From NCBI GenBank assembly GCA_047974415.1, contig JBKECH010000164.1, positions 1 through 11,630 of the forward strand: DNA of 11,630 nt. The letters are read 5' to 3'. Shown one piece after another: positions 1 to 5,677 of this stretch. Numbering within the stretch: position 1 is the first letter of the stretch; every line of letters begins with the position of its first letter. The notes beneath the pieces were generated by a model, which was not told the origin of the DNA, did not search any database, and saw only the letters and a program-made list of their open reading frames with translations. Position numbers and translations under genes: made by a program. Source of the DNA: JBKEAJ01 sp047974415. Its GTDB lineage: Bacteria; Bacteroidota; Bacteroidia; Bacteroidales; Prolixibacteraceae.

Positions 1-1
1 G

Positions 2-1036
2 GAGGCTAATATATTTCGTTTTTCGGCTTCCAAAACCCTCGCTCAGTGTCAAGAACTGAACAAGATGTTTAGAGAGGCAAAGAGCTTTTCCGACTTCGTA
101 AGAAAAGCCGAGCAGCTCGACACCAAGTTCAATAAAACGTGGTTGCAGGCAGAGTACGAAACAGCTCTGCTAACTGCCGAAAGCTCATCCAACTATTACA
201 GGCTCATGTCTAAGCTCGACATCTTTCCATACTGGCAGTATAAAACAGTAGGAGACGAGCATGTGCGTCCGGAACATTGGAAGATGCACAATATTGCTCT
301 TCCTGCCAACGACCCTAGATGGAAAAAGATATTCCCACCAAACGGCTGGAAATGTCGCTGCTATGTAGTGCCTCTCACTAAAGCTGACTTTGAACGTCTT
401 GGCGTTTCACTTGACAAACAAAGAGCTCTTGTTGATGATTTCCTGGAAACCGAGGAGTACCGCACAATGGCGGCACAGGGATGGGGTGTCAATAGGGCAG
501 ACCTTAAAGAAGTATTCACGACAAACCAGTTTTATGTACGTAAGTTTCCCGACAAAGCCAACAAAGCACTTGACAAGATGAATGCCCCAAAATGGGGATT
601 AAACGGCGTTTCAAAGGAAATGCAAGACGCTCCCGAACTTGAACTGTATGAGGGAACAGCACAAGAGTTCTACGACAATGCCGAAAAAATAGACGGCAAC
701 ATAAAACTGACTGATTACAACAATAGAACAGTTTTAATAGAGAAACAAGACTATATCAACCACACAACAGGAAGTAGAGAATATAGAGTTCAATACCTTA
801 ACTCAATGCTTGATGTTGTTGCCAATCCTGATGAAATTTGGCTGCAAGGAGTAAACCTCGACCAGTTCGCTCTGATAAAGTACTATAAAAGTAATATTGT
901 TGTGGTTATTTGTAAGGTTGTAGGAGGTAAACTTAATGCTGTGAAAACGTGGTTTCCCCTAAGTCTTAAGAAAAAGGTTATCAATAATTACAGAAGAGGA
1001 TTATTAATAAAACAAGCCTCACAGAGCAATCCATGA
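2..1036 (+). CDS. Mu F-like minor head (head morphogenesis) protein with C-terminal nuclease-like domain, 5' partial
   Basis: The reading frame is open to the window edge, so the N-terminus is missing; residues here are counted from the ATG at 65. Residues 67-99 carry the Mu gpF/SPP1 gp7 signature: H66, H71, H75, then DPRW at 83-86 and PPNGWKCRC at 91-99. This family is a minor capsid protein near the portal and acts in head assembly. After a linker, residues about 220-316 form a separate module with H233, NPDEIW at 254-259, a hydrophobic IVVVI strand, KTWF at 294-297 and YRRGLLI at 309-315. That pattern matches the phage Barnase-EndoU-ColicinE5/D-RelE-like (PBECR) nuclease superfamily, often fused to phage head proteins. 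The nuclease assignment comes from remembered family patterns. The Mu G-like gene follows after 127 nt. Confidence 0.85.
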   Translation, partial: EANIFRFSASKTLAQCQELNKMFREAKSFSDFVRKAEQLDTKFNKTWLQAEYETALLTAESSSNYYRLMSKLDIFPYWQYKTVGDEHVRPEHWKMHNIALPANDPRWKKIFPPNGWKCRCYVVPLTKADFERLGVSLDKQRALVDDFLETEEYRTMAAQGWGVNRADLKEVFTTNQFYVRKFPDKANKALDKMNAPKWGLNGVSKEMQDAPELELYEGTAQEFYDNAEKIDGNIKLTDYNNRTVLIEKQDYINHTTGSREYRVQYLNSMLDVVANPDEIWLQGVNLDQFALIKYYKSNIVVVICKVVGGKLNAVKTWFPLSLKKKVINNYRRGLLIKQASQSNP

Positions 1037-1041
1037 GGCTT
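1014..1041 (+). terminator. Possible weak hairpin at the end of the F-like gene
   Basis: AAGCCTCA (1014-1021) and TGAGGCTT (1034-1041) form a perfect 8-bp stem around a 12-nt loop spanning the stop codon. Only a short T-run follows, so this may attenuate transcription or be a mRNA-end structure and not a full terminator. The 127-nt gap that follows (1037-1163) has no convincing gene. It holds a GCATCCGC direct repeat at 1081 and 1111. Confidence 0.3.
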
Positions 1042-1163
1042 TATGTGAATTAAACTTAGCTCGTCTCCAACGTAGACAACGCATCCGCCCCCATCATTCA
1101 CAAGGTGTTGGCATCCGCTTACCAGATTTGCTAAGTCCTTTGAGTACAAATATATATCAGAAA

Positions 1164-1631
1164 ATGGCAAATACAAAGAAATTGGAGGATTTTATTGCAA
1201 ACCTCAAACAAAGACAGAAAGCAATCATCCCGGAACTTGTTGCCGAAACAGCAACTGCATTCTTCAAAGAACGCTTTAGCCTAAAGCAAGACCCCGACGG
1301 ACACGCTTGGCTACCCACTAAAAAGACTGTCAAAAAAGGCTCTTTAATGGTACGTTCCGGCGCACTGGTAAATTCCATCCGTCCAACCGTCATTGATGCT
1401 AAAAGGGTAAGAATATCGGCAGGAAACCGAAAAGTACCCTATGCCAGGGTACACAACGAAGGAGGCACTATTAAACGAGACAAAAGGTTCAACTGGGCAG
1501 ATGCCGACAAAGCAAAGAAGGCTGAAAACACGGAATATATCATAACCATACCTCCACGTACATACATGAAACACAGCCAACGTCTGAACATCAGAATACT
1601 AAAACGAATTATTGATAATCTTAATACATAA
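1164..1631 (+). CDS. Mu G-like phage virion morphogenesis protein
   Basis: A 155-residue protein of the phage virion morphogenesis (Mu gpG/tail completion) family, whose members act in assembly at the head-tail joining stage. Visible family features are a helical N-terminus (about 5-40), DPDGHAWLP at 43-51, the RSGALVNSI stretch at 64-72, a strand V82-A86, the PYARVHNEGG motif at 92-101 and a late IPPRTYM motif at 129-135 before a helical C-terminus. The start at 1164 gives a normal family N-terminus; the upstream in-frame TTG at 1128 would add residues from the spacer that look non-coding. The position directly after an F-like gene is the order seen in Mu. Five bases separate its stop from the next start, so the two are probably cotranscribed. 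Confidence 0.85.
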   Translation: MANTKKLEDFIANLKQRQKAIIPELVAETATAFFKERFSLKQDPDGHAWLPTKKTVKKGSLMVRSGALVNSIRPTVIDAKRVRISAGNRKVPYARVHNEGGTIKRDKRFNWADADKAKKAENTEYIITIPPRTYMKHSQRLNIRILKRIIDNLNT

Positions 1632-1636
1632 ACACG

Positions 1637-2068
1637 ATGAAAGCACTTTTTGACAAAATAGAAGAACTCCTAAAAACAGTTGAAGGCTTCAACTGGATAG
1701 ATATTGATTTAGGACAAATGAGTATAGAAAAACCGCCTGTTGCATTCCCCTGCGCACTTTATAGTGCCGATGCCGACAGAAGTGTTGACATTTCCGAAAT
1801 AGAAGAACTCTGTCATGTCAGCATAGAAGTAAAAATCATAACAGACCCCATGGGCTTGTCCACCAACTCCAAAGCACCAAAATACATCAAAGACAAAGCT
1901 AAACTACACCTAGAACTGGCAGACAAGGTTTGGAATACCCTAAAAGGATACAGCGATGAAAATATCTCAGGCATCGCAAGAACCTCGCAGAGAACCACAA
2001 TCCTTGAAACAGGATACGTCCAGCTATCACAAACCTACACCTCCACATACTCACAAACTAAAGAATAA
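1637..2068 (+). CDS. Probable neck or tail-terminator protein (Mu gp37-like position)
   Basis: A 143-residue soluble protein with no signal peptide or membrane segment. It starts with an amphipathic helix (MKALFDKIEELLKTVEG), has strand-rich central sequence with PPVAFPCALY at 33-42 and a VSIEVKIITDP segment, then a helix that includes HLELADKVWNTLKGY, and ends in a Ser/Thr/Tyr-rich strand-like tail. This N-helix plus mixed alpha/beta pattern is what small phage tail terminator or neck proteins show. The placement right after the G-like gene and immediately before a transcription terminator supports a connector role. I do not recognise a specific family signature, so the function rests mostly on context. 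It is the last gene of the rightward operon in the window; the protease and major capsid genes usual after Mu G are not here. Confidence 0.6.
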   Translation: MKALFDKIEELLKTVEGFNWIDIDLGQMSIEKPPVAFPCALYSADADRSVDISEIEELCHVSIEVKIITDPMGLSTNSKAPKYIKDKAKLHLELADKVWNTLKGYSDENISGIARTSQRTTILETGYVQLSQTYTSTYSQTKE

Positions 2069-2073
2069 AAAAA

Positions 2074-2092
2074 GGGTGGCAAAAAGCCACCC
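2074..2092. terminator. Bidirectional intrinsic terminator between convergent operons
   Basis: GGGTGGC (2074-2080), loop AAAAA, GCCACCC (2086-2092). Read on the - strand the 7-bp GC-rich stem is followed by seven T residues, a textbook terminator for the leftward early operon. Read on the + strand it follows the stop at 2068 but has only a weak T-tract. It separates the convergent late and early transcription units. Confidence 0.9.
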
Positions 2093-2141
2093 CTTAATCC
2101 CTGTGTATGTATATCCTGATATACTAAAATAGCGATTGTTG

Positions 2142-2338
2142 TCATGTCCTTTTTTTGAAGAACTTGCACGCAATTTGTTTTAGTCTTACGGTTTTATTAG
2201 TTCTCTGGTATTCGAACCACAGAAATAAATTCGTTTTGAAAAGTCAATATGATACAAATAATCACACTCTTTACACTTATGCGGCTCGGGCAGTTCGGAC
2301 AGACCAAGTAATTCATATAGAGTCATATTATTGTCCAT
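2142..2338 (-). pseudogene. Short Cys-rich zinc-ribbon-like protein gene with an apparent 1-nt frameshift
   Basis: From ATG at 2338 (alternative in-frame ATG at 2326) the frame reads a short helical lead and then CKECDYLYHIDF...YFCG, ending at a TAA at 2188-2186. In the frame displaced by one nucleotide the sequence continues as RTNKTVRLKQIACKFFKKR to a TGA at 2144-2142. Joined near 2200-2215 these make one protein of about 65 residues with four Cys in a C-x2-C...C...C layout, typical of small phage zinc-ribbon proteins. The ATG-to-TGA length from 2326 is 185 nt, one short of a whole number of codons, so a single-base deletion would explain it. A programmed -1 shift at the AAAA run around 2193-2196 or a sequence error are alternatives. 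It is the last gene before the terminator. No function is assigned. Confidence 0.5.
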
Positions 2339-2351
2339 TCTTCATCTATTA

Positions 2352-2471
2352 TTATAAATCTAAAGTTAATTGTATCACTTGTTTTTCTTTTCTGTTGTAG
2401 TATGGGAAATAAGCCTCTCTCAGCTTTTTTCGTCCTCTGTTTGCGGTCTTTCGTGAACTATCAGCATTCAT
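2352..2471 (-). CDS. Short basic hypothetical protein (39 aa)
   Basis: A 39-codon frame beginning MNADSSRKTANRGRKKL, with a strongly basic first half and a mixed C-terminus ending in IQLTLDL. It lies between the 20-bp inverted repeat and the zinc-ribbon-like gene, in the same direction, with 13 nt to the next ATG. An upstream frame without a usable ATG, GTG or TTG codon (about 2650-2468) overlaps its start by the four bases ATGA; I do not call that upstream frame a gene. No family is recognised. The evidence is the operon position and a plausible composition, so this may not be translated. Confidence 0.35.
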   Translation of the reverse strand: MNADSSRKTANRGRKKLREAYFPYYNRKEKQVIQLTLDL

Positions 2472-2523
2472 CTTGCTACCCATTCTCTGCGTGAGTACTG
2501 ACCGCAATACCCGTATGAAGAAT

Positions 2524-2567
2524 TCACGAAGAAGATGGCAAGCTCGGGCTTGCCATCTTCTTCGTGA
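2524..2567. repeat. Perfect 20-bp inverted repeat (hairpin) downstream of the HTH gene
   Basis: Left arm 2524-2543 and right arm 2548-2567 are perfectly complementary over 20 bp with a 4-nt loop (TCGG on the + strand). It lies 25 nt after the stop of the small HTH gene. No T-tract follows on either strand, so it is not a standard intrinsic terminator. RNase III site, mRNA stabiliser, attenuator or DNA-level cruciform are possible roles. Eight bases of the left-arm end (TTCACGAA, 2523-2530) also match TTCGTGAA at 2450-2457. Confidence 0.75.
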
Positions 2568-2591
2568 GCTTTGTAAATACGTAGTAAACTT

Positions 2592-2801
2592 TCATAGTAT
2601 CGTTCCGTTTCTCTCCGCCATCCGCTCCGCCACTCTGATAATGTTCCTGCCTATATCAGTATTAGCATTACAATAGCCGTTTAGCACTCGGCTTACAAAG
2701 CCCGTCGAGCAACCGACTTTTTCGGATATCCGTCTCTGGTCGCCCAACTTTAATCTGTCGATAAGGTCATACCGACAATCATATAAACATTCCCTTGCCA
2801 T
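2592..2801 (-). CDS. Small helix-turn-helix DNA-binding protein
   Basis: A 69-residue protein with one HTH domain: GDQRRISEKVGCSTGFVSRVLNGYC (about 20-44) reads as helix, turn, recognition helix, in the style of XRE/LacI-type domains. There is no effector domain, and the C-terminal helix is Arg/Glu-rich, so it is probably a phage transcription regulator. Being late in the early operon, it could act on middle or late promoters as Mor or C do in Mu, although it does not look like the Mor/C family. It starts 3 nt after the stop of the membrane-protein gene, which implies translational coupling. Its ISEKVGCSTGFVSRVLNG segment resembles IAVEYDVCSEFVGKIARG of the Ner-like protein at 8874-9092, so the two may be distant relatives. 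Confidence 0.75.
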   Translation of the reverse strand: MARECLYDCRYDLIDRLKLGDQRRISEKVGCSTGFVSRVLNGYCNANTDIGRNIIRVAERMAERNGTIL

Positions 2802-2804
2802 AGT

Positions 2805-3047
2805 TCACCATATTAGATTTATAACTAGGGCTACCAAAGCTCCCAATGCCGTAAAAACGAAGTCCAACACGTCAACCGTACCACGACCGCTCCTGTCCCA
2901 GATCCACTCCTTAATAGCTCCAGTTATCATAGCTATACCGAAGCCCCACAATGGTGCAAAAACACCAATTAACAGCGATATAATAAAGCCAACCGCCAAA
3001 TGCTTCTGCTTGTCCTTTTGCTTAAATACCTGAATAACACTTATCAT
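2805..3047 (-). CDS. Small inner-membrane protein (80 aa)
   Basis: The N-terminus is polar and basic (FKQKDKQKHLAVGF), followed by two or three hydrophobic segments: LAVGFIISLLIGVFAPLW (about 17-34), GFGIAMITGAI (36-46) and VLDFVFTALGALVALVINLI (60-79). A conserved-looking charged motif, GAIKEWIWDRSGRGTVDVLDF, lies between them. DKxxH...G, KEWxxD and D...T..GA are features of small phage and bacterial membrane proteins related to the VanZ-like/YfiM group. Some of these sit near lysis genes, but nothing here proves a lysis role. It lies between the T-arm-like RNA element and the HTH gene; the 3-nt gap to the latter indicates an operon. Confidence 0.7.
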   Translation of the reverse strand: MISVIQVFKQKDKQKHLAVGFIISLLIGVFAPLWGFGIAMITGAIKEWIWDRSGRGTVDVLDFVFTALGALVALVINLIW

Positions 3048-3084
3048 TCTGTCTATTGTTTTAATTATCTGCCTTATGGCATTG

Positions 3085-3127
3085 CTCCTGTGAGCGGAAT
3101 CGAACCGCTCACGAAAACCGTTAGGAG
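3085..3127 (-). ncRNA. tRNA acceptor/T-arm-like minihelix element A
   Basis: On the - strand: outer strand CTCCT... pairs as CTCCT (3127-3123) with AGGAG (3089-3085); after a 10-nt unpaired stretch the inner stem GTGAGCGG (3112-3105) pairs with CCGCTCAC (3097-3090) around the 7-nt loop TTCGATT (3104-3098). The loop and closing bases GG-TTCGATT-CC are a canonical tRNA T-loop. The inner stem runs straight into the outer helix on the 3' side, as T-arm and acceptor do in tRNA. There is no credible anticodon or D arm. It lies alone in the 95-nt gap between two genes. A second element with the same fold is at 8612-8651. Confidence 0.55.
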
Positions 3128-3142
3128 TCCGTTATGAAATCA

Positions 3143-3334
3143 TTACATGAGAAAGTCGTTGTGCAACTCAAACTGCCTTATTGTAACATCCTTAGCTGTG
3201 ATGCTTACCTCTCCTTGTTCGTTAATCTGCTTAACAAAGGAGCTGATAACCTTGTCCTGAGCCTCTTTACGACTATCGCCAACTCTAGCAACCTTGTGCA
3301 AGGGTAGCTCGTAGATGTTTGTTTGTATCTCCAT
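3143..3334 (-). CDS. Small hypothetical protein (63 aa)
   Basis: A 63-residue soluble protein beginning MEIQTNIYELPLHKVARVGDSR, with a central helix (KEAQDKVISSFVKQINEQG) and C-terminal strands. No known motif, signal peptide or membrane segment. It lies between the DUF3164 gene (22-nt gap) and the T-arm-like RNA element, in the early operon direction. The upstream AT-rich leader (AATACAAATAAA just before the ATG) is typical of Bacteroidota start regions, which lack a strong Shine-Dalgarno sequence. Function is unknown. Confidence 0.65.
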   Translation of the reverse strand: MEIQTNIYELPLHKVARVGDSRKEAQDKVISSFVKQINEQGEVSITAKDVTIRQFELHNDFLM

Positions 3335-3356
3335 TTTATTTGTATTTAATGTGTTA

Positions 3357-4001
3357 TTATGCCTCTGTCATGCCTAATGGAACCGACACCCATTCGCCCA
3401 GCTCATTCTTCTTCTCGGCTCTTACAAATTGCTTGCTTACCTGCGGATTATAGCTTTCTCTGATAATCCTTACACCATCCAAAAAGTCACTGTTACCACT
3501 CTCGTCTGCCATCTGTTGTAGCTGTAGAACTTTGCTCGCTTTTAAATTGCCGGCATTATCTCTACTAATCAGCTTTGTAATCGCATTGATAAGCATCTTA
3601 GTTTCAGCACTCGTCGCAAGCGATGACAAGTAGTCCTTGACCTTCTGTATCCCTTCGTTTACTGTATCATCATACCCATCTGTAACATGACTGCCCAATA
3701 TTACACGTATCTGCCCGTCCTTGCTCATAAAGTTGTGGCGACTTGTATCGCTCTTTACCTTATACAGATTATGTTTCATCTCTAGGATAGCCCGAAATTC
3801 GCCGTATATCCGCTTTTTCAAGCTCGACAGTTCTCCGCTAAGTTCTTCCAGCAATGGGAATGCTCCTATTACGGCATCGTTCACCATTTCTTTATACACC
3901 TTGCGTTCCTGAGCCTTTTGTTGTTCCTGCTCAGCTTCCTTTGCCTTCATCTCTTCGTAGATGGCTTCTTTTTGTTGCTGTGTTAATTCTAATTCGTTCA
4001 T
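3357..4001 (-). CDS. DUF3164 family phage protein
   Basis: A 214-residue protein with a charged, coiled-coil N-terminus rich in Glu, Gln and Lys (about 5-40), a helical middle, and then the features I associate with DUF3164: YKVKSD at 80-85, a strand DGQIRVILG at 95-103, YDDTVNEGIQKVKDYLSSLA at 110-129, GNLKASKVLQL at 151-161, and a C-terminal QVSKQFVRAEKK...GEWVSVPL at 187-209. DUF3164 proteins are usual in early regions of Mu-like phages, between the transposition genes and the lysis genes. Their biochemical role is not established. Position here fits: it lies downstream of the GemA-like gene and upstream of the small membrane protein. Confidence 0.85.
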   Translation of the reverse strand: MNELELTQQQKEAIYEEMKAKEAEQEQQKAQERKVYKEMVNDAVIGAFPLLEELSGELSSLKKRIYGEFRAILEMKHNLYKVKSDTSRHNFMSKDGQIRVILGSHVTDGYDDTVNEGIQKVKDYLSSLATSAETKMLINAITKLISRDNAGNLKASKVLQLQQMADESGNSDFLDGVRIIRESYNPQVSKQFVRAEKKNELGEWVSVPLGMTEA

Positions 4002-4023
4002 AACTCCTAATTTTTATCTGTTA

Positions 4024-4311
4024 CTAATCTAGGTCTAACATCTCATCAAGTTTTTGGGGCAGTGCTCCGTCCTTTATCTTCTCAAAAAATAAACACGAAA
4101 CCATCTCCTTTGCCAAAGCATTGAATACACGCATCATCTCAAGCCGTATGCGTTTATGCTCTATATAATACTTCACCTCCTTGCACTCCTCCGACTTGTT
4201 GTGATAAGCCGATCGATAAGCTGTCTCTTCAGCTTGCTCTACTTTGTAGCCGTTACGCTCAAAAAACTCTGTAACATCCTCAGTCTTAAATTCAACCTTT
4301 ACTTCTAACAT
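4024..4311 (-). CDS. Hypothetical early protein (95 aa)
   Basis: A 95-residue acidic, mostly helical protein. It begins MLEVKVEFKTEDVTEFFERNGYKVEQ, with an initial strand followed by a helix, a central KYYIEHKRIRLEMMRVFNALAKEM helix and an acidic tail. No catalytic motif or membrane segment is evident. The start is the first ATG and the upstream gap is 42 nt; the DUF3164 gene follows after 22 nt. The length, operon position and protein-like composition support a real gene, but I recognise no family. Confidence 0.65.
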   Translation of the reverse strand: MLEVKVEFKTEDVTEFFERNGYKVEQAEETAYRSAYHNKSEECKEVKYYIEHKRIRLEMMRVFNALAKEMVSCLFFEKIKDGALPQKLDEMLDLD

Positions 4312-4353
4312 ATCTGTGTGATTTATAAATTAATAGTCGTTCTAAAATCAGCC

Positions 4354-4560
4354 TTACTGTTCTCTTTCCTTGCGCTCCTCTAGTTTCGCTAAATGCGACT
4401 TGGCATTCAAACACAAGTACCTGTCGTATGTGCTTTTACTTACGAAATACACGTCTTTTATGTACTCCCTATACACATGAGCTTGTGTTACACCCCTTGC
4501 TGTTTCTCGCAGTGTAATCTCCTGTATCTCTATTATTTTCTTCAACAGCAACTCAGTCAC
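4354..4560 (-). CDS. Hypothetical early protein (68 aa, GTG start)
   Basis: A 68-residue helical, charged protein reading MTELLLKKIIEIQEITLRE... with a GTG start at 4560-4558; the frame has no in-frame ATG near its beginning. The start lies 11 nt after the stop of the GemA-like gene, with GGGATT between. The middle part, GVTQAHVYREYIKDVYFVSKSTYDRYL (about 23-49), could be a winged or simple helix-turn-helix: the tail of that stretch has the spacing of a recognition helix (VSKSTYDRYL). That is only a suggestion. The C-terminus is strongly charged (KLEERKEREQ). Confidence 0.55.
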   Translation of the reverse strand: MTELLLKKIIEIQEITLRETARGVTQAHVYREYIKDVYFVSKSTYDRYLCLNAKSHLAKLEERKEREQ

Positions 4561-4571
4561 AATCCCTTTTT

Positions 4572-5015
4572 TTAGTTCATTATACTTTGTCTCAACAGTT
4601 CCTCATCTGTCATATTCATAACCATTTGCAGGTCTGCCGACTTATGCCGAAATGCGTTATATAGCGATGCAAGTTTATGCTCGGGGATAGCATTGAAGTT
4701 CTTGCAGCCCGATGCCCGGCATGCTATCGCTTTTATCAATTTTGCATTGCTTTCCCTATTCATCAACTTAAGCCAGTTGCCGATGGCTGCCATAAGTCTT
4801 TTGCGCCAGCGGTCGGCAGAGGCATCAGCCTCTTTCACCAATGCTTCCAGAACTACAATCATATCGTCATACATCTGCTCATCGGTCTCTATCAGATCTC
4901 TCAAACTACCCGTCATTCCGTCTGTATAATCCCATATAAAACTCCTATGATTCTTTACTCCCAGTTTCTTCATAAATCTGAAAAACTTCTCATGTGTAAT
5001 CTCTCCTGATTTCAT
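4572..5015 (-). CDS. GemA-like (Mu gp16-like) early regulator
   Basis: A 147-residue soluble helical protein. The C-terminal half, WRKRLMAAIGNWLKLMNRE...KLIKAIACRASGCKNFNAIPEHKLASLYNAFRHK (about 69-124), resembles the conserved region of Mu-like gp16/GemA proteins and their Bacteroidota relatives: a helix with Trp, a Cys-containing helix with an ACRA motif, then IPE..L..LYNAF. GemA in Mu affects host gene expression and DNA relaxation; the role of this relative is inferred only. It follows the second ATPase gene by 25 nt, matching the order of early genes in several Mu-like phages. An unrelated helical protein cannot be excluded. Confidence 0.6.
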   Translation of the reverse strand: MKSGEITHEKFFRFMKKLGVKNHRSFIWDYTDGMTGSLRDLIETDEQMYDDMIVVLEALVKEADASADRWRKRLMAAIGNWLKLMNRESNAKLIKAIACRASGCKNFNAIPEHKLASLYNAFRHKSADLQMVMNMTDEELLRQSIMN

Positions 5016-5040
5016 ATCCTCTATATTTTTTTGTTGTTAA

Positions 5041-5673
5041 TCATCTAAACGCTTGTACCTGCTCCAAGCCCCAGTATTTCAATGCTCCTTCTTCATACAC
5101 TATAATGGGTTTGCCTCCACCGTATCTGCTTGTCGGAAATGCCACAAAACCCTCCAGTCTGAATGTTACTCCTGCATCCCTGAATACCTTATTTGCTACA
5201 CTGCCATCAGGCGATGTGCCTTTCATGTGGCTTATGTAAATGAATATCTTGTCCGGATAGCGTTTCTTCAACATCTTGTAGTCTGAAAATTTCAATTCCA
5301 TAAACTGAATGCTGTCTATTACCACAAATTGCGCACTTTTGCGAGCATCAAGCCTTGTCTGCATCTCGTCTAGCTCTTCCTTATCCAAGAGCATAAAACT
5401 ACGCCCTACGTCTTTCATATCCGCCCTGATGATGGCATCCTGCATAGTCTTCGACTTGCCTTCTTCTATGCTGTTGTAATTAACCTTCCCAAACTTTGTC
5501 AGATACTTGCTTATCAGCATTGCCAGTGTTGTTTTGCCACTTTTGGGAGGAGCTTGGATAAACCAAGTTCCCGTACGTTCCGGCGTACCTACGGCATCTT
5601 TCCACTTGCCGTCAAAGTCAAGCATATTAAACTTACTTGTAAGCACATTGTCTACTGATAATGCTCTTCCCAT
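5041..5673 (-). CDS. P-loop ATPase, RecA/AAA-like (second ATPase of the transposition operon)
   Basis: A 210-residue NTPase. Walker A is APPKSGKT at 41-48, Walker B is FVVID at 116-120, and a later strand FIYISHMKG (144-152) followed by SPDGSVANKVFRDAGV resembles the sensor region of RecA/RAD55/DnaB-like folds. I chose ATG 5673 because it lies 4 nt after the stop of the MuB-like gene; the longer frame from 5769 would overlap that gene by 92 nt and adds Cys/Arg-rich sequence that looks like a shadow of its 3' end. The purine-rich TAAGGAG ends directly at this ATG, which suggests coupled translation. It may help DNA replication or target handling together with the MuB-like protein, but the substrate is not readable from the sequence. 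Confidence 0.75.
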   Translation of the reverse strand: MGRALSVDNVLTSKFNMLDFDGKWKDAVGTPERTGTWFIQAPPKSGKTTLAMLISKYLTKFGKVNYNSIEEGKSKTMQDAIIRADMKDVGRSFMLLDKEELDEMQTRLDARKSAQFVVIDSIQFMELKFSDYKMLKKRYPDKIFIYISHMKGTSPDGSVANKVFRDAGVTFRLEGFVAFPTSRYGGGKPIIVYEEGALKYWGLEQVQAFR

Positions 5674-5677
5674 CTCC

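Noticed and set aside
988..1176. Open frame on the - strand in the gap after the F-like gene (possible immunity gene for the nuclease domain)
   Set aside because: It overlaps the 3' ends of both flanking genes in antisense, and the sequence has no recognisable domain; an immunity partner cannot be supported.
2204..2223. Third T-loop-like hairpin (GGTTCGAATACC on the - strand)
   Set aside because: The loop has an extra base, the stem is short with a mismatch, and no outer helix with the 5' bulge can be drawn, so it does not match elements A and B.
2155..2400. Open frame on the + strand (TTG start)
   Set aside because: Poor composition, lies downstream of the terminator, and is antisense to the more protein-like Cys-rich gene on the - strand.
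2473..2676. Open frame on the + strand across the inverted repeat
   Set aside because: It is antisense to the small HTH gene and runs through a perfect hairpin; no protein-like features.
3080..3160. Intact tRNA-Arg (CTCCTAA loop near a T-arm)
   Set aside because: The bases around CTCCTAA do not form an anticodon stem, there is no D arm and no 7-bp acceptor partner; the CTCCT instead pairs with AGGAG after the T-arm.
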